Shown in pieces: positions 1 to 25,874 of a stretch of 64,000 bases of DNA (within the stretch, counting starts at the first letter, position 1; the number at the start of each line of letters is the position of its first letter). The stretch comes from Sciurus carolinensis. Its lineage: Eukaryota > Chordata > Mammalia > Rodentia > Sciuridae. The position numbers and the translations under genes are program-made. The stretch covers positions 2,815,003 through 2,879,002 of the forward strand of contig NC_062229.1 of the NCBI RefSeq assembly GCF_902686445.1, given 5' to 3'. Below the pieces are notes generated by a model that saw only the letters and a program-made list of their open reading frames with translations, was not told the origin of the DNA and searched no databases.

Positions 1-937
1 CCTGGTGTCCCTGCTGCCCTGCTGTTTCCGTCTGGCTCTCGCTGAGCACCAGGTCCTGGGGTCCATCCAGGCTGCTGTTCGAGGCTGAGGGATGCTCCAG
101 GTGTGGATGGCCAGCCGCGTGTCCCTCCGTCTCTGGGTGGATTGGCCGTAGTGGATGGTGCCGTGTGATCACGTCTGTCCACTTGTCTTCCTGGGCGCAG
201 CACCTGTGGCAGCTGCTCCTGTCTTGTGCGGTGGGCAGGCGGGCGTCCTGCAGGGCTCCTGGGATCCTGGCGGGGAGGTTCGCCTGCAGGCGGGGCCCTC
301 TGGCCCCAGGTGTGCAGAGGGGGAGGGAGCGGCTTCCTGTCCTCCCTTCCTGCAGGGCTGGCTCTGCACCCAGCTGAATCTGCAGCAGGCACACTTGTGG
401 TTGTCATGGCTGGGCTGCCCCTGGCATGGAGTAGGTGGAGGCTCTGCACCCTGCAGTGCCCTGGACACCCACCCGACAGCAGTCCACGGGGAGTGATCAG
501 GTCCCAGCAGGGCATGGGGGGGTCCTGGTGGTGGGCAGGGTTGGGTGCTGCTGGCTGGCTTCTAGCAGGGCCCCCAAGATCCCTCCCTGGGGCTCGGGAC
601 TGTGGGAGCTGCCCGGGGCATGCGCCATGGACGCCCAGGCCGTGTCCTGGGTCCTGCAGGGTGCTGGGCAGCAGCCCTGGTCTCTGCCATTCTAGGCCAG
701 GACACCAGGCACCGCGTGTCCCCGGTTGTGGCCAGGTATGTTCTGGGCAGTCTGAGAGATGGCAGTGACATGTGCTCTTTGTAAGGAGCCACGCGGTCCA
801 GCGGTCTCCGGAAGGGGGGCTGTGTCCTGCCGGCGGGCCACGCCCCCTAGGGGCCTTTCCTGGGCTGCTCTGGCGGGAGACTCTGCCTGGAGGCCTGCAG
901 GCTGGGCGTGGCCGCAGCTCTGCCCTGGTCTCTGCAG
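1..937 (+). other. UHRF1 intron 2 (3' part)
   Basis: This GC-rich sequence precedes the first visible coding exon and ends in a pyrimidine-rich acceptor with AG at 936-937. No ubiquitin-like first exon is present, so it is intronic from base 1. Short open frames on both strands here show no recognisable protein and reflect high GC. No repeat was recognised. Confidence 0.8.
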
Positions 938-15599
<14,662 letters not shown>

Positions 15600-16848
15600 T
15601 CCACAAGCACTTCCTGGTGGCCTTTCCCTGTGGGAGGCTCCCTCCTCGGCCCTTGTTTGGTTTTTAGTGGGCTTGACTTAAACACATAGTTTTCCCTCCA
15701 TTCCCTGAAAAGGCTCGTCTTCTCCCCTTTTTTTTAAATGTATACATTTTCAGGAATTTCCATGTTCTGGCTGAAAGTTGGATTTCTCAGTGTTCTGTTC
15801 AGTTGTTTTAAATATATAAAGCCTGCAATTTATCTGCAAAACAGGAAGAAAAAAAAAAAAATCCCGATTTTTGAGGGTGGACTTGGGAACCACGTAGCTC
15901 GAGAGCTGCTTCGGTCACTGCTGTGAAGTCCTCGGAGGTTCCCACCACCAACCAGCGAGGCCCCGGCTGCCTAGAACAATCTTTGCCAGGCTTGTGGGTT
16001 TGGCCCCCAGGTCAAAGCCAGCGCATCTGCTGCCAGCAAGGTGGTTTCAACAGTGACTCTGGCTCTGGGCTCAGTGGCCCAGCCAACTGGAAAGAAGTCC
16101 TAAAGAAAAGAGGACAGCTGAGGCTCCGTAGACTCCCCAGAGCCACCCCATGGGTGCCTAAGACCCCGGAGACCTGCCGGTGCAGAGCCCTGGGGCCAGA
16201 CGAGCTGCCTCAGCTGGACTCCACTCCGCAGGAGGCGGGGAGCCGCCCCAAGCCATGTCCAAGTGCCTTGGGCTCCTGTTTTCTAGAGACGGGGCTCTTC
16301 GCTTCTAGCACTGAACTGTTGGAGAATGCCAACCAGATTCTGAACGCTGTGGTCATCCAGTTCTTCCCAATGCTGGGTGGGTGTTTGGGGATGGTTTGAG
16401 TTTTGTCCATCATTTAAATTCAGTTTTTTCTTTTCTTTTTAACTCTGCAATTGAGAATTATGAGGTGTTTTTTTTTTTTTTTTTGTTTTGTTTTGTTTTT
16501 AAGAACACATTTTTAAATGAAATTTTTTTTGTAGTTACTGTATATGTACTAAGAAAGATATAACTTAGGGTTTGTTTGTGTTGGTTTTTTGTTTTATTTT
16601 GTTTTTGGAATGGTTTTTTAATTTTTCTAACTTTACCAAAGTTTGCAGCTTATACCTCAACAGACCAGGGATGTTTTCAATCAGAACTGCAGACAGACTG
16701 GAGCAAGACTTTTTAAAAGGGCTTTTTTTCCTTGCTAGAGTGTTAACATATTAGGGAAGAAGCAACGAAATTCTGTGTAGGCTTTTTCTAAAGTTAAATA
16801 TTTGTCCAGACTGTAGATTCTCCGAATAAATGTTCTTCACAGATGTGT
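15600..16848 (+). other. UHRF1: UHRF1 3' untranslated region
   Basis: The sequence changes abruptly from GC-rich to AT-rich with T- and A-runs after about 15,660 and again after 16,400. The most plausible cleavage site lies 15-20 nt after AATAAA at 16,825-16,830. The extent is inferred from this signal alone. Confidence 0.7.
16825..16830 (+). terminator. UHRF1: UHRF1 polyadenylation signal AATAAA
   Basis: Canonical AATAAA followed within about 25-35 bases by a GT-rich stretch (TGTGTCTGGTCGTG). It is the first canonical hexamer after the stop codon that I found. Confidence 0.75.
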
Positions 16849-17067
16849 CTGGTCGTGCGCCCTATTTGCAGCTTGATAAGATTGAGCTCTTTTGCACCAG
16901 TGACCTTAGTTCTCTTCACAAACCCCAGGACAGAAAGCTAGGCAGGAGCTGTCACTGCACGGGGCGCATGAGAGAACACGCCCGAGCTCCGGCTGCAGCT
17001 CGGGCTGGGGGTTGTCTCCTCTGCATCTCTTGGTGGAGGCTGGCACCAAAGTGGCCACTGCCTGCTT

Positions 17068-17200
17068 TTATAAATAAAGTTTTACTGACACAACCACACC
17101 CAGTAACTCCTGCATTGCAGGAGGCCACTTCCATGCTGCAATCAGAATTGAGTGGGTTTGACAGAAACCATGAGGGCTGCAGCTGGAAGTGTCCACTACT
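17068..17200. mobile_element. Probable hAT-type DNA transposon relic
   Basis: TTATAAATAAAGTTTTACTG followed by ACACAACCACACCCA resembles the end region of a common mammalian non-autonomous hAT repeat. It includes an AATAAA at about 17,071 that should not be taken as the UHRF1 poly(A) signal without transcript data. Confidence 0.4.
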
Positions 17201-17671
17201 GATCCTGCCCAGCAGCTTGCTAGCCTCAGTTCTGGGATGTTCTAGTCCAGTAGAATGTTCTGCAGGGTGGTAAATGCCATCTGTACCCTCCGGGACAGTA
17301 GCAGTTAAGGAACTGGTGCATGAGGTCCAGAGGAAGGCCATGCAGGAGCCTGACCCTTCCTCTGTTGTCCCTGGCAGAGCCATTGTTCATGCCAGGCCAG
17401 AGGACTGCCCTCCAGCCATGCTGTCCCTGTGCCCAGGCCTGCCTTTGATTTCACACTGGGCCGGTGCTAAGGCTGGAAAGGGAAGCAGCGGTGGGCCTGC
17501 TCCTTGTGGCCCAGGGGCTGTGTTCTCTGCGGACAGTTTAGCAGGATGGGAGGCTGAGCAGCTCTGCTGAGGGGATGTCGCCACTGCCGCCCCAGCTCAG
17601 TCTAAGGCACCAGCCCTGCCTGTAGGGGCTTCTCTGGACCTGGGGAAACGTGCTTGTGTGTGTGTGTGTTT

Positions 17672-17864
17672 ATGATTTTTATTTTTTTGTACCTTTCCTT
17701 GAGAGCCGGGGATTTGACCCAGGGGTACTCTGGGTATCACTGAGTCGATCCTCAGACTTTTGAGACATGGGATCACTAAATTGCTGAGGCTGGCCTTGAA
17801 CTTGTCTTCCTGCCTCAGCCTCCTAAGTAGCTGGGATTATAGGTGTATACTACCATGCCTAGCT
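17672..17864 (-). repeat. Composite B1/ID-type SINE
   Basis: An inverted ID-like half (GAGAGCCGGGGATTTGACCC) is joined to an inverted B1 body (GAGGCTGGCCTTGAACTTGT, CTAAGTAGCTGGGATTATAG). It is preceded by a TG-dinucleotide run. Confidence 0.85.
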
Positions 17865-19317
17865 CCATATATTTTTGAAATTTATATTTTAAATGTAGAA
17901 TCTAAAATGTCTTTTTTTTTCTTTTTAATGCAACAAACCAACCCATAGGAGAGGAGAATCTCTGTAAAGGGGTGGCCATTTCTTGGCTCCACCCCTTGGG
18001 AAATGAAGGATGGGGACAGTTGGAGCCTGAGCACGGTTTCTGGAGACCAGGGTCCAAGGGCTTCCTGCTGCTGTCACAGGAGAGATCCCCAAGCACATTC
18101 CCTGGCCCCAGTTAGTGTGAATGTACGTCTGCAGAGCGGGAAAGTGATGAGCTGGGTTTTCCCCAAGCTGATGTGTCCAGAAATGCTGGAGCGTATTGTT
18201 CCTACTTTGCATACAACATTAATTAAATAATGATTTTTTTTCCTAGCATGAAATTTTTCTAACAAAAAAGCCAAGTTGGTAACCCCTCAAATATACCCAC
18301 TCTAGATTCAACAGTTGTTAATGCCAACTTTTTTCACATGAGTTGGTATTTAAATGTCTAAGCAAAATTAGAAAACTGACAATCTAAGTTCCTCTAATTA
18401 AGAAATACTTTCAGAGGCTGAATTCCAAAACATCTGGACTTGATACTTGGAGGACACACCTGGGACAGGAAAAGGCTCGTGTTAAGCCATCCCATCCTGC
18501 TCCCTCCTGCCTTTCCCACTGGTTCAGGAGCTTCTCCAAGTCATTTGCTATTTTGCTATTTTTAAAGTTAAACTCCACAAGGACTATATGAATATGGTCC
18601 CACAGGAATTTTAAACACCCAGAACAGATTCAAATCCCCTTTGACTTTACCAAGCGTGAAACTTTACTCTCTCCCCCAGAGATGAAGTCTTCTCAACTTG
18701 GGGGGCTGTTTTATGGGCACGGACACAACGGTACTTCTTGAATCTCCATGGTACTGGTTTCCGGGTTTCCATGATGTGTTTTGTTGAACACAGAACTCTG
18801 TGCCATCTTGCAGCTGTTCAGTGACACTGCAGGAGATATTACAGGACCGTGCTATGTGACATAGTTCAAACCCTCCCCCTCCCCCGTCAGTTGCTACAGA
18901 GTAAGTACCCCAGAGCACCCGGTGCCCCAAGTTACTTATCCAATCCCCCATGGATGGATATTTAGAGCAAACTATTAGATACTGCAGTGTACAAATGGTT
19001 CAGAGCGCGCATCTTTCAGGGAGAATGGTTTGCTGGTTATTAGAAAAGTCAGATTAAAATGGGAGCATGCCCACACCTCTGCCTGGTCCAGAATACAATG
19101 ATGATGGCAAACCTTAATTAAATGCCGGCTATATATGAAGCCAGAGTCGCACTCTGTCCGAGAATGCGCATGCAGGGCGATTCTAGGCTCATCGTTGGAA
19201 CTTGGGTGCTGAGTTCCCCAAACTGCAACGGGCAGAGCTTGAGAAAAAGCATCCAAGGCAACCCATTTTGCAAAGGAGGACAACCGAGAACACGAGAAAC
19301 GCGTGCCTCGTTCCACT

Positions 19318-19440
19318 TAATTCCCACAGCATCCCCAGGAGGGGAGCAGGCAGGATGTGGACACTATCGAGTCCATTCCACAAGGAAACCGAGGTGCAGC
19401 GAGCTTACTTCGCTGGAGGACACCCCTGGGAGGCAAGGGG
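19318..19440 (-). repeat. MIR-like SINE fragment
   Basis: TTAATTCCCACAGCATCCCC and CAAGGAAACCGAGGTGCAGC resemble the inverted MIR core (bulk-removed by drift). It lies about 400 bp before the CpG island. Confidence 0.5.
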
Positions 19441-19739
19441 CCCAGCTGAGCTCCCACCCAGATAAAGAAGCACCGAACTTGACTCCTCCCCTACGCCATA
19501 GGAAACTTGTTGGGAAGACACCCGACTTGCTCCTTTGCACAGGTTTGCTGACCTGCCTTGGGTGTGAATGCTTGTTGGTTGACCCTATATTTTTCCAGTC
19601 CTTAGTCTTCCTCCTTTGAAAAATAGGTTGTCTGTGGTGCTCTGTTTCCTTGTTCCGCAGGTCTCAAGTTTGTGGAACTCGGCACCCAAATTCCGGGGCC
19701 GGTTCTCGAACCCCTCTGAAGTGCTCCGGGCAGGGTGCT

Positions 19740-20720
19740 GATGTTGTGCTGGTTCTCACGTACTCAGCCCCCGCCGGATAGCCAGGGCGGGATCGGGAGC
19801 AAGCGGACAGTGATTGGCACTCATCCCAGCCAGTCGGTGTCTAGGGCCGATTCCTCAAGCCAATAGTTGCTTCCCTAAGTGCGGTCGTTGGGCGGTTCCT
19901 AAGGCGCCCTTGTCAATCCGAGGCCCAGTCACCATCCGGTTGGTCTCGGAGGCCTTGGCTGGCGTGCGCCTTCCCCAATGAGAACTGAGCCGGTCAGTGG
20001 GCACGTGAGTGGGCGCCGGCGTGTCCCTACCATCTGGCCAATGAGGAGGCGAGACCGGTTCCAGCTCCCGCCCAATCGCTGCGCGCGGAGGGCGGGCCGT
20101 GCGGTGTTGATGGGACCGGCGGAGGGGAGGGGCGGAGCTGTCAGCCGCAGCCAATGGGCGCGCGGGCGTGGGCTCCGCGTCCAATAGCAGCCGGGGCGGA
20201 GCTGGCGCACCGCCTCATAAGCCCCCCCCGGAGGCGCTCGCGGAGGGCTCGGCCGCCAGCGACCGAGCGGGGCCCGGCCCGAGCGGGGCCTGGGGGTGCG
20301 ACGCCGAGGGCGGGGGAGCGCGCGCCGCTGCTCCGGACCGGGCCGCGCGCGCCGCCTCAGGTGAGCCCGCGGGGAGGCCGGCAGCCGGCCGCGTCCGAGC
20401 GCGGGCCCCGTCGCCGCCATGCCGCCCCCGCGCCGCGGCTCGGGGCTGCGGGCGCGCCCGGGACTCGAGGCCCAGGCCTCGGGCGCGGCCTGCTCGGCCC
20501 GGCCGCCGCGCTTTGTCCCGGCCGGCGAGGCGGTTGGGGGCGTTAACCGCCCGGCCCGGGGCGCCCGCGGGGCGGCGGCGGGGGCGGCGGGGCCGGACAA
20601 AGGCGGGGCGCGCCCGGGGCGGGGGCGGGGGCGCCCCTTCCCGGGCCGGGGGCGCGCGGGGCCGGGCCCAGACGGCCGGGCCGGGCGGCACAAAAGGTGA
20701 CAGCGTGGGTGGCCCGGCTG
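19740..20720 (+). promoter_or_regulatory. KDM4B: KDM4B CpG-island promoter
   Basis: A sharply bounded CpG-dense block with GC boxes (GGGCGG type) and forward CCAAT boxes at 19860-19864, 19975-19979, 20038-20042, 20072-20076, 20151-20155 and 20181-20185. There is one inverted ATTGG at 19813-19817 and an E-box CACGTG at 20002-20007. A weak CATAA lies at 20216-20220. The CCAAT series and the GC boxes fit an NF-Y/Sp1-type promoter. KDM4B is known to respond to hypoxia; the GCACGTG core could serve HIF or E-box factors, which is inference. Confidence 0.88.
20235..20360 (+). other. KDM4B: KDM4B exon 1 (5' untranslated)
   Basis: The 3' end is defined by the strong donor CCTCAG|GTGAGC at 20,360. No ATG occurs in the stretch, consistent with a non-coding first exon that splices to the ATG-bearing exon at 57,177. 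The 5' end is a guess from the last CCAAT box and the CATAA element; several start sites are likely in a CpG island. Confidence 0.65.
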
Positions 20721-20765
20721 CCGGCCCTCCTCCTCCATTATTCAAAGTGATCCTAAGGATAATTA

Positions 20766-20766
<1 letters not shown>

Positions 20767-20802
<36 letters not shown>

Positions 20803-20844
20803 AGAGAAAGGAACCGGAATTACAAAAAAAAAAAAAAAAAAAAA
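20767..20844 (+). repeat. Two long A tracts with repeated flank
   Basis: A33 at 20767-20799 and A21 at 20824-20844. Each is immediately preceded by AATTAC (20761-20766 and 20818-20823). They are separated by a 24-bp purine-rich spacer. They sit at the downstream edge of the CpG island. No SINE body is attached. Confidence 0.95.
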
Positions 20845-22640
20845 GACCCCAGGTCCTCGGCAGCCCCCGCCTGCGTTTCCGGGCTCCGGGCACCCGAGAG
20901 GCTGAGGGAAGCGCCCGGCGTGGACACTCCGCGCCCCCGAGATGCCCGTCACCGTCCCACCCCCTCCGCGAGTCAACCTGCCGTGCAGTCGCGGCTTCCC
21001 AACACGCCCCCCGGCCCGGACCCCCGCAATAAGCATGCAACCTGGATTTTTTTAAATTAAAAAAGGTATCTACTTGTTATGCACTCGCAGCTTCAAGACG
21101 CGTGCCCCGTCCCTCCCCGTTTCGGCCGATCGCCATCTCGGAGGAAGCCCCTTCTCTGTAGAGATAATTGTGCAGTTGCTCCCGCGGCCACCCCCTGGTG
21201 GGGTCCTCCGTGGACATCCCGTGGTGGCTGGGGACGGATGCGTTCTGAAATGTGCTCGTCCTGGGGTTTGCCAGGGCCTGGGTCTGCTCAGTGGGCGCGA
21301 TGACATAAGGCGGGGTGGGGGGTCTGTGTCCACTTGGGCACCGTGGAAAGGTGTCAGCTCAGCGGAGCTCAGCGATCCTGTAATATGGAAAGTGCCTTTT
21401 TCCATGTGATTCTGTCAGCGGCATGGATTCAGCGTGCCCCTTTGGGTCCTCCTGAGTGTGGGCGCTGTCTTAGGGTCTGAGGATGGTGGGATGCAAAGGG
21501 CTTGGTGTCATGCCCCACTCCTCTGTCCCAACAGTCATTTATCCTACTGTCTCCAGGTTGGAGAAGTCTAAAAACAGCACCTGTCCTAAAATGGGCTCAT
21601 TAGATGACTCCTGTGGGCTTTTAACAGAGCCTTGCTAGAGCTAATGACTCCCCTAATTCTCAAATAATAGCTGCCTCATGAGCCATCGGGAGGGCCCCGC
21701 AGCCTCTCCCTGCCACCCTACAAAAGCAGTAGGCAGCCTCTCTGCCTTTTATTTTTTGAAATCCTCGAAGGACAGAGTGTAAACTGGTAGAGTCAACTTT
21801 TGATGCTCTTTGTTGAGCAAGGATTTCTAAAACTTGCCGGCCCTCTTTCCGCGCCTCTGATTGGACACTCGGCAAATCTTGGTGCTCTCCCTGGGTGCCA
21901 GGGACACTGGGAGGGTCAGACCGTACTGGCCTGGTGGAGGTCACCATGGGGGAGGGAAGGGAATGGCGGAGGTTCAGTGGCACAAAGGCTGCAGGGGGTT
22001 TGGTGTTTTGTGTGAAAGTGTGTGCTGTTGGCCCCTGTGTGTGCCAGTGTGCACGCGTGTGTGTGGTTGCTGAGGGCTGACATGTATACAAGTCTCGAGG
22101 ACAATTGATTGTCTCCAGTTTTCTAATCCTTTGCTTTACCGGGAGTGGGCTGCTAAGCAGACCTTAAGCCCTAGAGCTTAAAGGGGTCGTTGCTCAGTCT
22201 TTCATAGTGTAGGAGACATTTGCCTTTGTGGTACTTTTCTGTCTCTTGGTAGAGACCCGTCTTCTGTCCCTGTGGCTTCCTGCAGGAGCCCTCTGGGGCA
22301 GTCGGGGCCCATCCTCTGTTGCCCCTCCCCCTCCCCTGCCTAGGTTGGGTTCCTAATTTCTCTGCCTCCCTGCTGGTGGCCCCTCCCTCATTTGTTCTGT
22401 GCCCTCAGAGTCTCATCCCTGGGGAGCCCATCTATCCTTGCCTTCCACTGACCCCTGAGGGTTCATATGTCCCTTGGAGGTTGGGTGTGGAACCCAGGCA
22501 GATTGGGAGGGGGTCCTTAACCCCAGAGGGGAGCATTGTAGGTCACCCTAGGGTGTAGTGGAGTAGGCATGCTGCCTTTAGGCCCAACTCAGACTGAGCA
22601 CTGTGTAGTGGGGGCTGAGGAGTGGGCCAGAGAGCATTTC
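20845..22640 (+). other. KDM4B intron 1, promoter-proximal unique segment
   Basis: About 1.8 kb without recognised interspersed repeats. GC falls gradually away from the island. A short TG-rich segment (about 22,015-22,070) is present. No exon-like conserved frame was seen. Confidence 0.6.
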
Positions 22641-22839
22641 TGGCTGGGCATGGTGGATGTGCCTGTGATCCTAGTGACTCTAGAGACTGAGGTAGGAGGA
22701 TGGCAATTTAGAAGCCAGCCTCAGCAACTTAGCAAGACCCTGTCTCAAAATAAAAAAAAAAAAAAGAGCTGGGGATGTGGCTCAGTGGTAGTGCTCCCCT
22801 GGGTTCAATCCATAGCTACCCTCCCCCGCAAAAAAAAGA
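22641..22839 (+). repeat. Composite B1/ID-type SINE (full length)
   Basis: B1 half: GGCTGGGCATGGTGGATGTG and CAGCAACTTAGCAAGACCCT. An A-rich linker follows, then the ID half GAGCTGGGGATGTGGCTCAG with CCTGGGTTCAATCC. This is the cleanest sense-oriented composite copy in the window and shows the dimeric architecture. Confidence 0.9.
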
Positions 22840-22871
22840 ATGTTTCTGGGTGGCTCTTCCTGGGATCTGGA

Positions 22872-22928
22872 TGTGTGGTCTTAGACTCAGAGCTGTGTGA
22901 CCTTGGGCCAGTCATTGCTCAGAGGCCA
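22872..22928 (+). repeat. MIR fragment
   Basis: CAGAGCTGTGTGACCTTGGG then CCAGTCATTGCTCA matches the conserved MIR core (AGCTGTGTGACCTTGGGCAA). Confidence 0.5.
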
Positions 22929-23424
22929 AGGTGGGGAGCATCAACCCTTCCCAAGGCTGCTGACTGGAGGGCAGTGGACAGCAAAAGAACTGTGGGCAGG
23001 AGTTCAGTGCTGGTAAGGCCTGACAGATGGCCAGCCCTCACGCAACCCCACCAGTTCCTGGCTGGCCTCCATAGACCTGCCACATGGCTGCCTGATGGGG
23101 CCCTCAGACCTGTCCTTCCCAGGGGACTCCCGCTTCCAGCTTAGGAGCTGGACAGTGGAGGAGGGACTCCACGCGGTAGGTCTGCCCTGGTGTTCTTGGT
23201 GGCAGTCTGAGTTTCTGGCCTCTGTTTTATGCCCTGCAGTCTTCAGAATTGGAGAGACCTGGGTGCAGATGCCTCCTCTGGGCAGCTCACTTCAGCGTCT
23301 GTGAGCTCATACTTCCCCAGGAGGCTGTGAGGATCAGAGGAGCAGGGGGCAGGAAGTGCATTGCCGAGCTCCAGGCCTCCCTCATCTGTCATGTCCAGTC
23401 TGGCTGGTGTCCTCTGGGGTGGGT

Positions 23425-23545
23425 GTCCTGGGCATTGCAGGGTGGTAAGCCGTGTTCCTGGCTTCCAGCCACTCTGTCAGGAGCATCCCCGGTTGTGACA
23501 ATTGCACATGTCCCCAGACATTGCCCATTGTTCCCTGGGGTTACG
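23425..23545 (-). mobile_element. MER5A-like hAT DNA transposon fragment
   Basis: GAGCATCCCCGGTTGTGACA, then CCCCAGACATTGCCCATTGT and TCCCTGGGG align in order with the inverted MER5A element as I remember it. Confidence 0.65.
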
Positions 23546-23969
23546 GTCGCTTCCACGTGAGGACATGGGACCTAGCCTTTAACCCTGCAGCAGCACCCGC
23601 GCCCTCTGACAGCAGAGAGCCCTTTGACAGCAGAGACTCGGGTTTCTAAACTGTGTGGAGTCCACACCCTCAGTAGCCACCCCGGGAGGAGGCAGGCCCC
23701 ACCTCTCGCTGGGGGCGGGTCTTCCTGGACCGCTCTGGGCTCCTATAGGTCCGCGGAGGTGGACTGCCACGCCTGGCCACGCCCTTCCACCGCCACACCT
23801 GCCCTGTCAGGTTGATGAACTGTTCTTCAACCCACTTCAGGAGGCTTGCTCCTTTAACCTGGGCCTATCCTGAGCAGTAACGCCGGGGGAGGTGGGCGTG
23901 GGCGCCCTAGGGCCATGCAGGTGGACTGGCTGGTGAGAGTCGCTGTCTGGTTCCATTCCCAGCTCCATC

Positions 23970-23990
23970 TAAAAAAAAAAAAAAAAAAAA
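23970..23990 (+). repeat. Poly(A) tract
   Basis: An uninterrupted run of about 20 A in the intron, with no SINE body recognised upstream. Confidence 0.85.
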
Positions 23991-24269
23991 ATTGTCACCT
24001 TGTCAAATTGAGTTTTTGAGTTTTTAATTTTGGGTGAATTGGTTTTTGAGTTAGTCCTGCCTGGCAGGGCTTGTGCTGGGACCCTCTTCTTGGCTGGATA
24101 AGGGGTCCGGCTGGTTGCCAGTTTTCCCTCCTGCTCTCTCAAGGGGTTCTTGAAAAACCTTTCCCTGTGGGGGTGGGGACGTGGAAATCTCTTCCTTCTG
24201 CTCAGTTTTATTGCAACCTAACATCACTCTAAAAAATCTATTTTAAAAAATTAAGAGAAACAAAAACAA

Positions 24270-24620
24270 AAATGACCTTACCCTGGTCAGAACCTTCCGG
24301 TGGCTTCCTGTTGCCCTCCTGCGGCTCCCTGCTGTGCCTGCCCCTCAGGTCGGGGTCGCCTCCCCTGCCTGCATCTTTGCGCCTGCTGCTCCTCTGCAGA
24401 GTGCTTTTCCCTCCTACCACCTGCGGGGTGGGCTCCTTGTCCATCAGGCCCTCCAGGGCCTTCCCCCACCTGTCTGAAGTTGCCCTTGCCGTCACCGCCA
24501 CCGTTTCTGCTCACCTGCCTTTTTCTTCTTAGTGCCCTCGCTGCTGCAAATGCATATTAATCTCTTTATGCGTTGTTGCCTGTCTCGTCCACCAGGGCAG
24601 GGCTTTCAGTAAAAGACCAG
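24270..24620. repeat. Possible L2 LINE fragment
   Basis: CCCTGGTCAGAACCTTCCGG at the start and TGCCTGTCTCGTCCACCAGG near the end resemble two ordered segments of L2 3' sequence. The middle is drifted. Confidence 0.4.
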
Positions 24621-24790
24621 AAGGTAAATATTTTCATCTTTGTCCTGACCGCCCTGCTCTGCCAAGAAGCCACTGCCGACCGCACCACGTGGATGAGTCT
24701 GCCAGCGTTTCTGTGAGACTGTGCACGCAGATGTGGCAGTCGCACAGCTTCATATCACAAAACAGTTCTCTTCCCTTGACCCTCCCCCAC

Positions 24791-24883
24791 CTTAAAAATG
24801 TCAAAACCATTCTTACACCATAGGCTGCACAAAAATGGGACACAGGCAGGATTGGACCGGAGCTGGAGTTGGCAGACACTGGG
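24791..24883 (-). mobile_element. Non-autonomous hAT DNA transposon end
   Basis: TTAAAAATGTCAAAACCATT, GGCTGCACAAAAATGGGACA and GTTGGCAGACACTGGGG follow the order of an inverted hAT-type element end. The family name is not assigned. Confidence 0.5.
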
Positions 24884-24999
24884 GCCACGGTAGAAGTGAC
24901 ACCGTCTTTGTTGCCCAGTGTGCAGCGCAGGGCAGCTCCTGGCGCCAAGTGGGTCCTCAGCCCTTTTCCTTTGTGGGATGAAGGAGCCTTTCATTCTCC

Positions 25000-25870
25000 T
25001 GCCTCAGTTCAGTTAGTCACACTCTAGACTTTCGGAATGCGTCCCAGATCGTTTGGAGGGAAACTCAAGCTGCAGGAAATGTAAGGAACTGTCGTGAGGA
25101 CCTTCGGCTGGAGCTGGCCAGACTGCCACCCGTCCTCGCCTGGGATTCTGCCACTGCTTCTCTGCGAGAGCTCCCCCAGCTCAGAAGAGCATTGAGGCGT
25201 GTGGCCCCAGGGAGCTGCTGTGACCTGGCAGATCTGGGGGCTTGAAAGGAAAGCCAGATTGCACAACTCGTGTCCGAGAGCGCCTGGCCCTCTGCCAATG
25301 CCAGCGCCCGTCAGAGAGATGACCGCCGTCCTGGGGGTGACTTGCTGTCACCTAGCAGGAGAGGGGGTTTTCATGGGTATGAAAACAGCTTTGTGGGTGA
25401 GTGACCAGCAACATCAGGTCAGGGTGGTGACTGGGACTGCCTGCCGCCTCCCACTGTCTTGTTCTTCCAGGTTTACAGGCACAGAGACCGGCTGTCGAGT
25501 GTTATCCTAGCAGGTCCGGGTCCAGGATAGGGACTCTCTGACTTGTCAAAAAAGGGTGCTGTGAATTCAGGGCCGTGCGGGCTTCGCGAGATTGGAAGGC
25601 GCACTCTCTGGAAGGTTGCTCTGCGTCCCTTGGCTTCCAGCAGTTGGGGGTCCCTCATTCGTGTGTTCTGCTGGTCTCTGTCCCACTTCCCCACTCCGGC
25701 CACCTCAGCTACGTGAGGAGACTGACTACTGTGTGCCCAGCCAGCCTTGCCCCTGTGCCATCTTCCTCTGGTTGGTGTTTGAGCACCAAGGTGGCCCCCA
25801 CTCAGCCTGGGGTTGTGTTTGTCCGTCTATAAGAGTAAGCACCGGAACACTGGTGGCCGGGCCCCAGTAG
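25000..25870 (+). other. KDM4B intron 1 segment, nothing recognised
   Basis: Mixed-composition intronic sequence. No repeat, RNA gene or conserved frame was identified. Confidence 0.55.
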
Positions 25871-25874
25871 CGCT

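Larger units (their letters stand above)
16849..19740. other. UHRF1-KDM4B intergenic region
   Basis: About 2.9 kb of moderate-to-low GC sequence with no convincing gene. It contains a possible DNA-transposon relic (17,068-17,200), a composite SINE (17,672-17,864), a low-complexity AT-rich part (18,180-18,660) and a MIR-like fragment (19,318-19,440). Open frames on both strands are short and lack recognisable domains. Confidence 0.7.

Noticed and set aside
17071..17077. AATAAA downstream of UHRF1 as an alternative poly(A) signal
   Set aside because: It sits in a probable transposon relic about 240 bp after a better placed AATAAA. It was not preferred without transcript data.
20200..20220. TATA box for KDM4B
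   Set aside because: CATAA in a CpG island is a poor match to TATA. It is more likely a TATA-less promoter with dispersed start sites.
19929..21036. Long overlapping open frames on both strands in the CpG island (245-273 codons)
   Set aside because: They run through promoter, exon 1 and poly(A) tracts, giving Arg/Ala/Pro strings and poly-Lys or poly-Phe. This is typical of CpG islands and not a gene.
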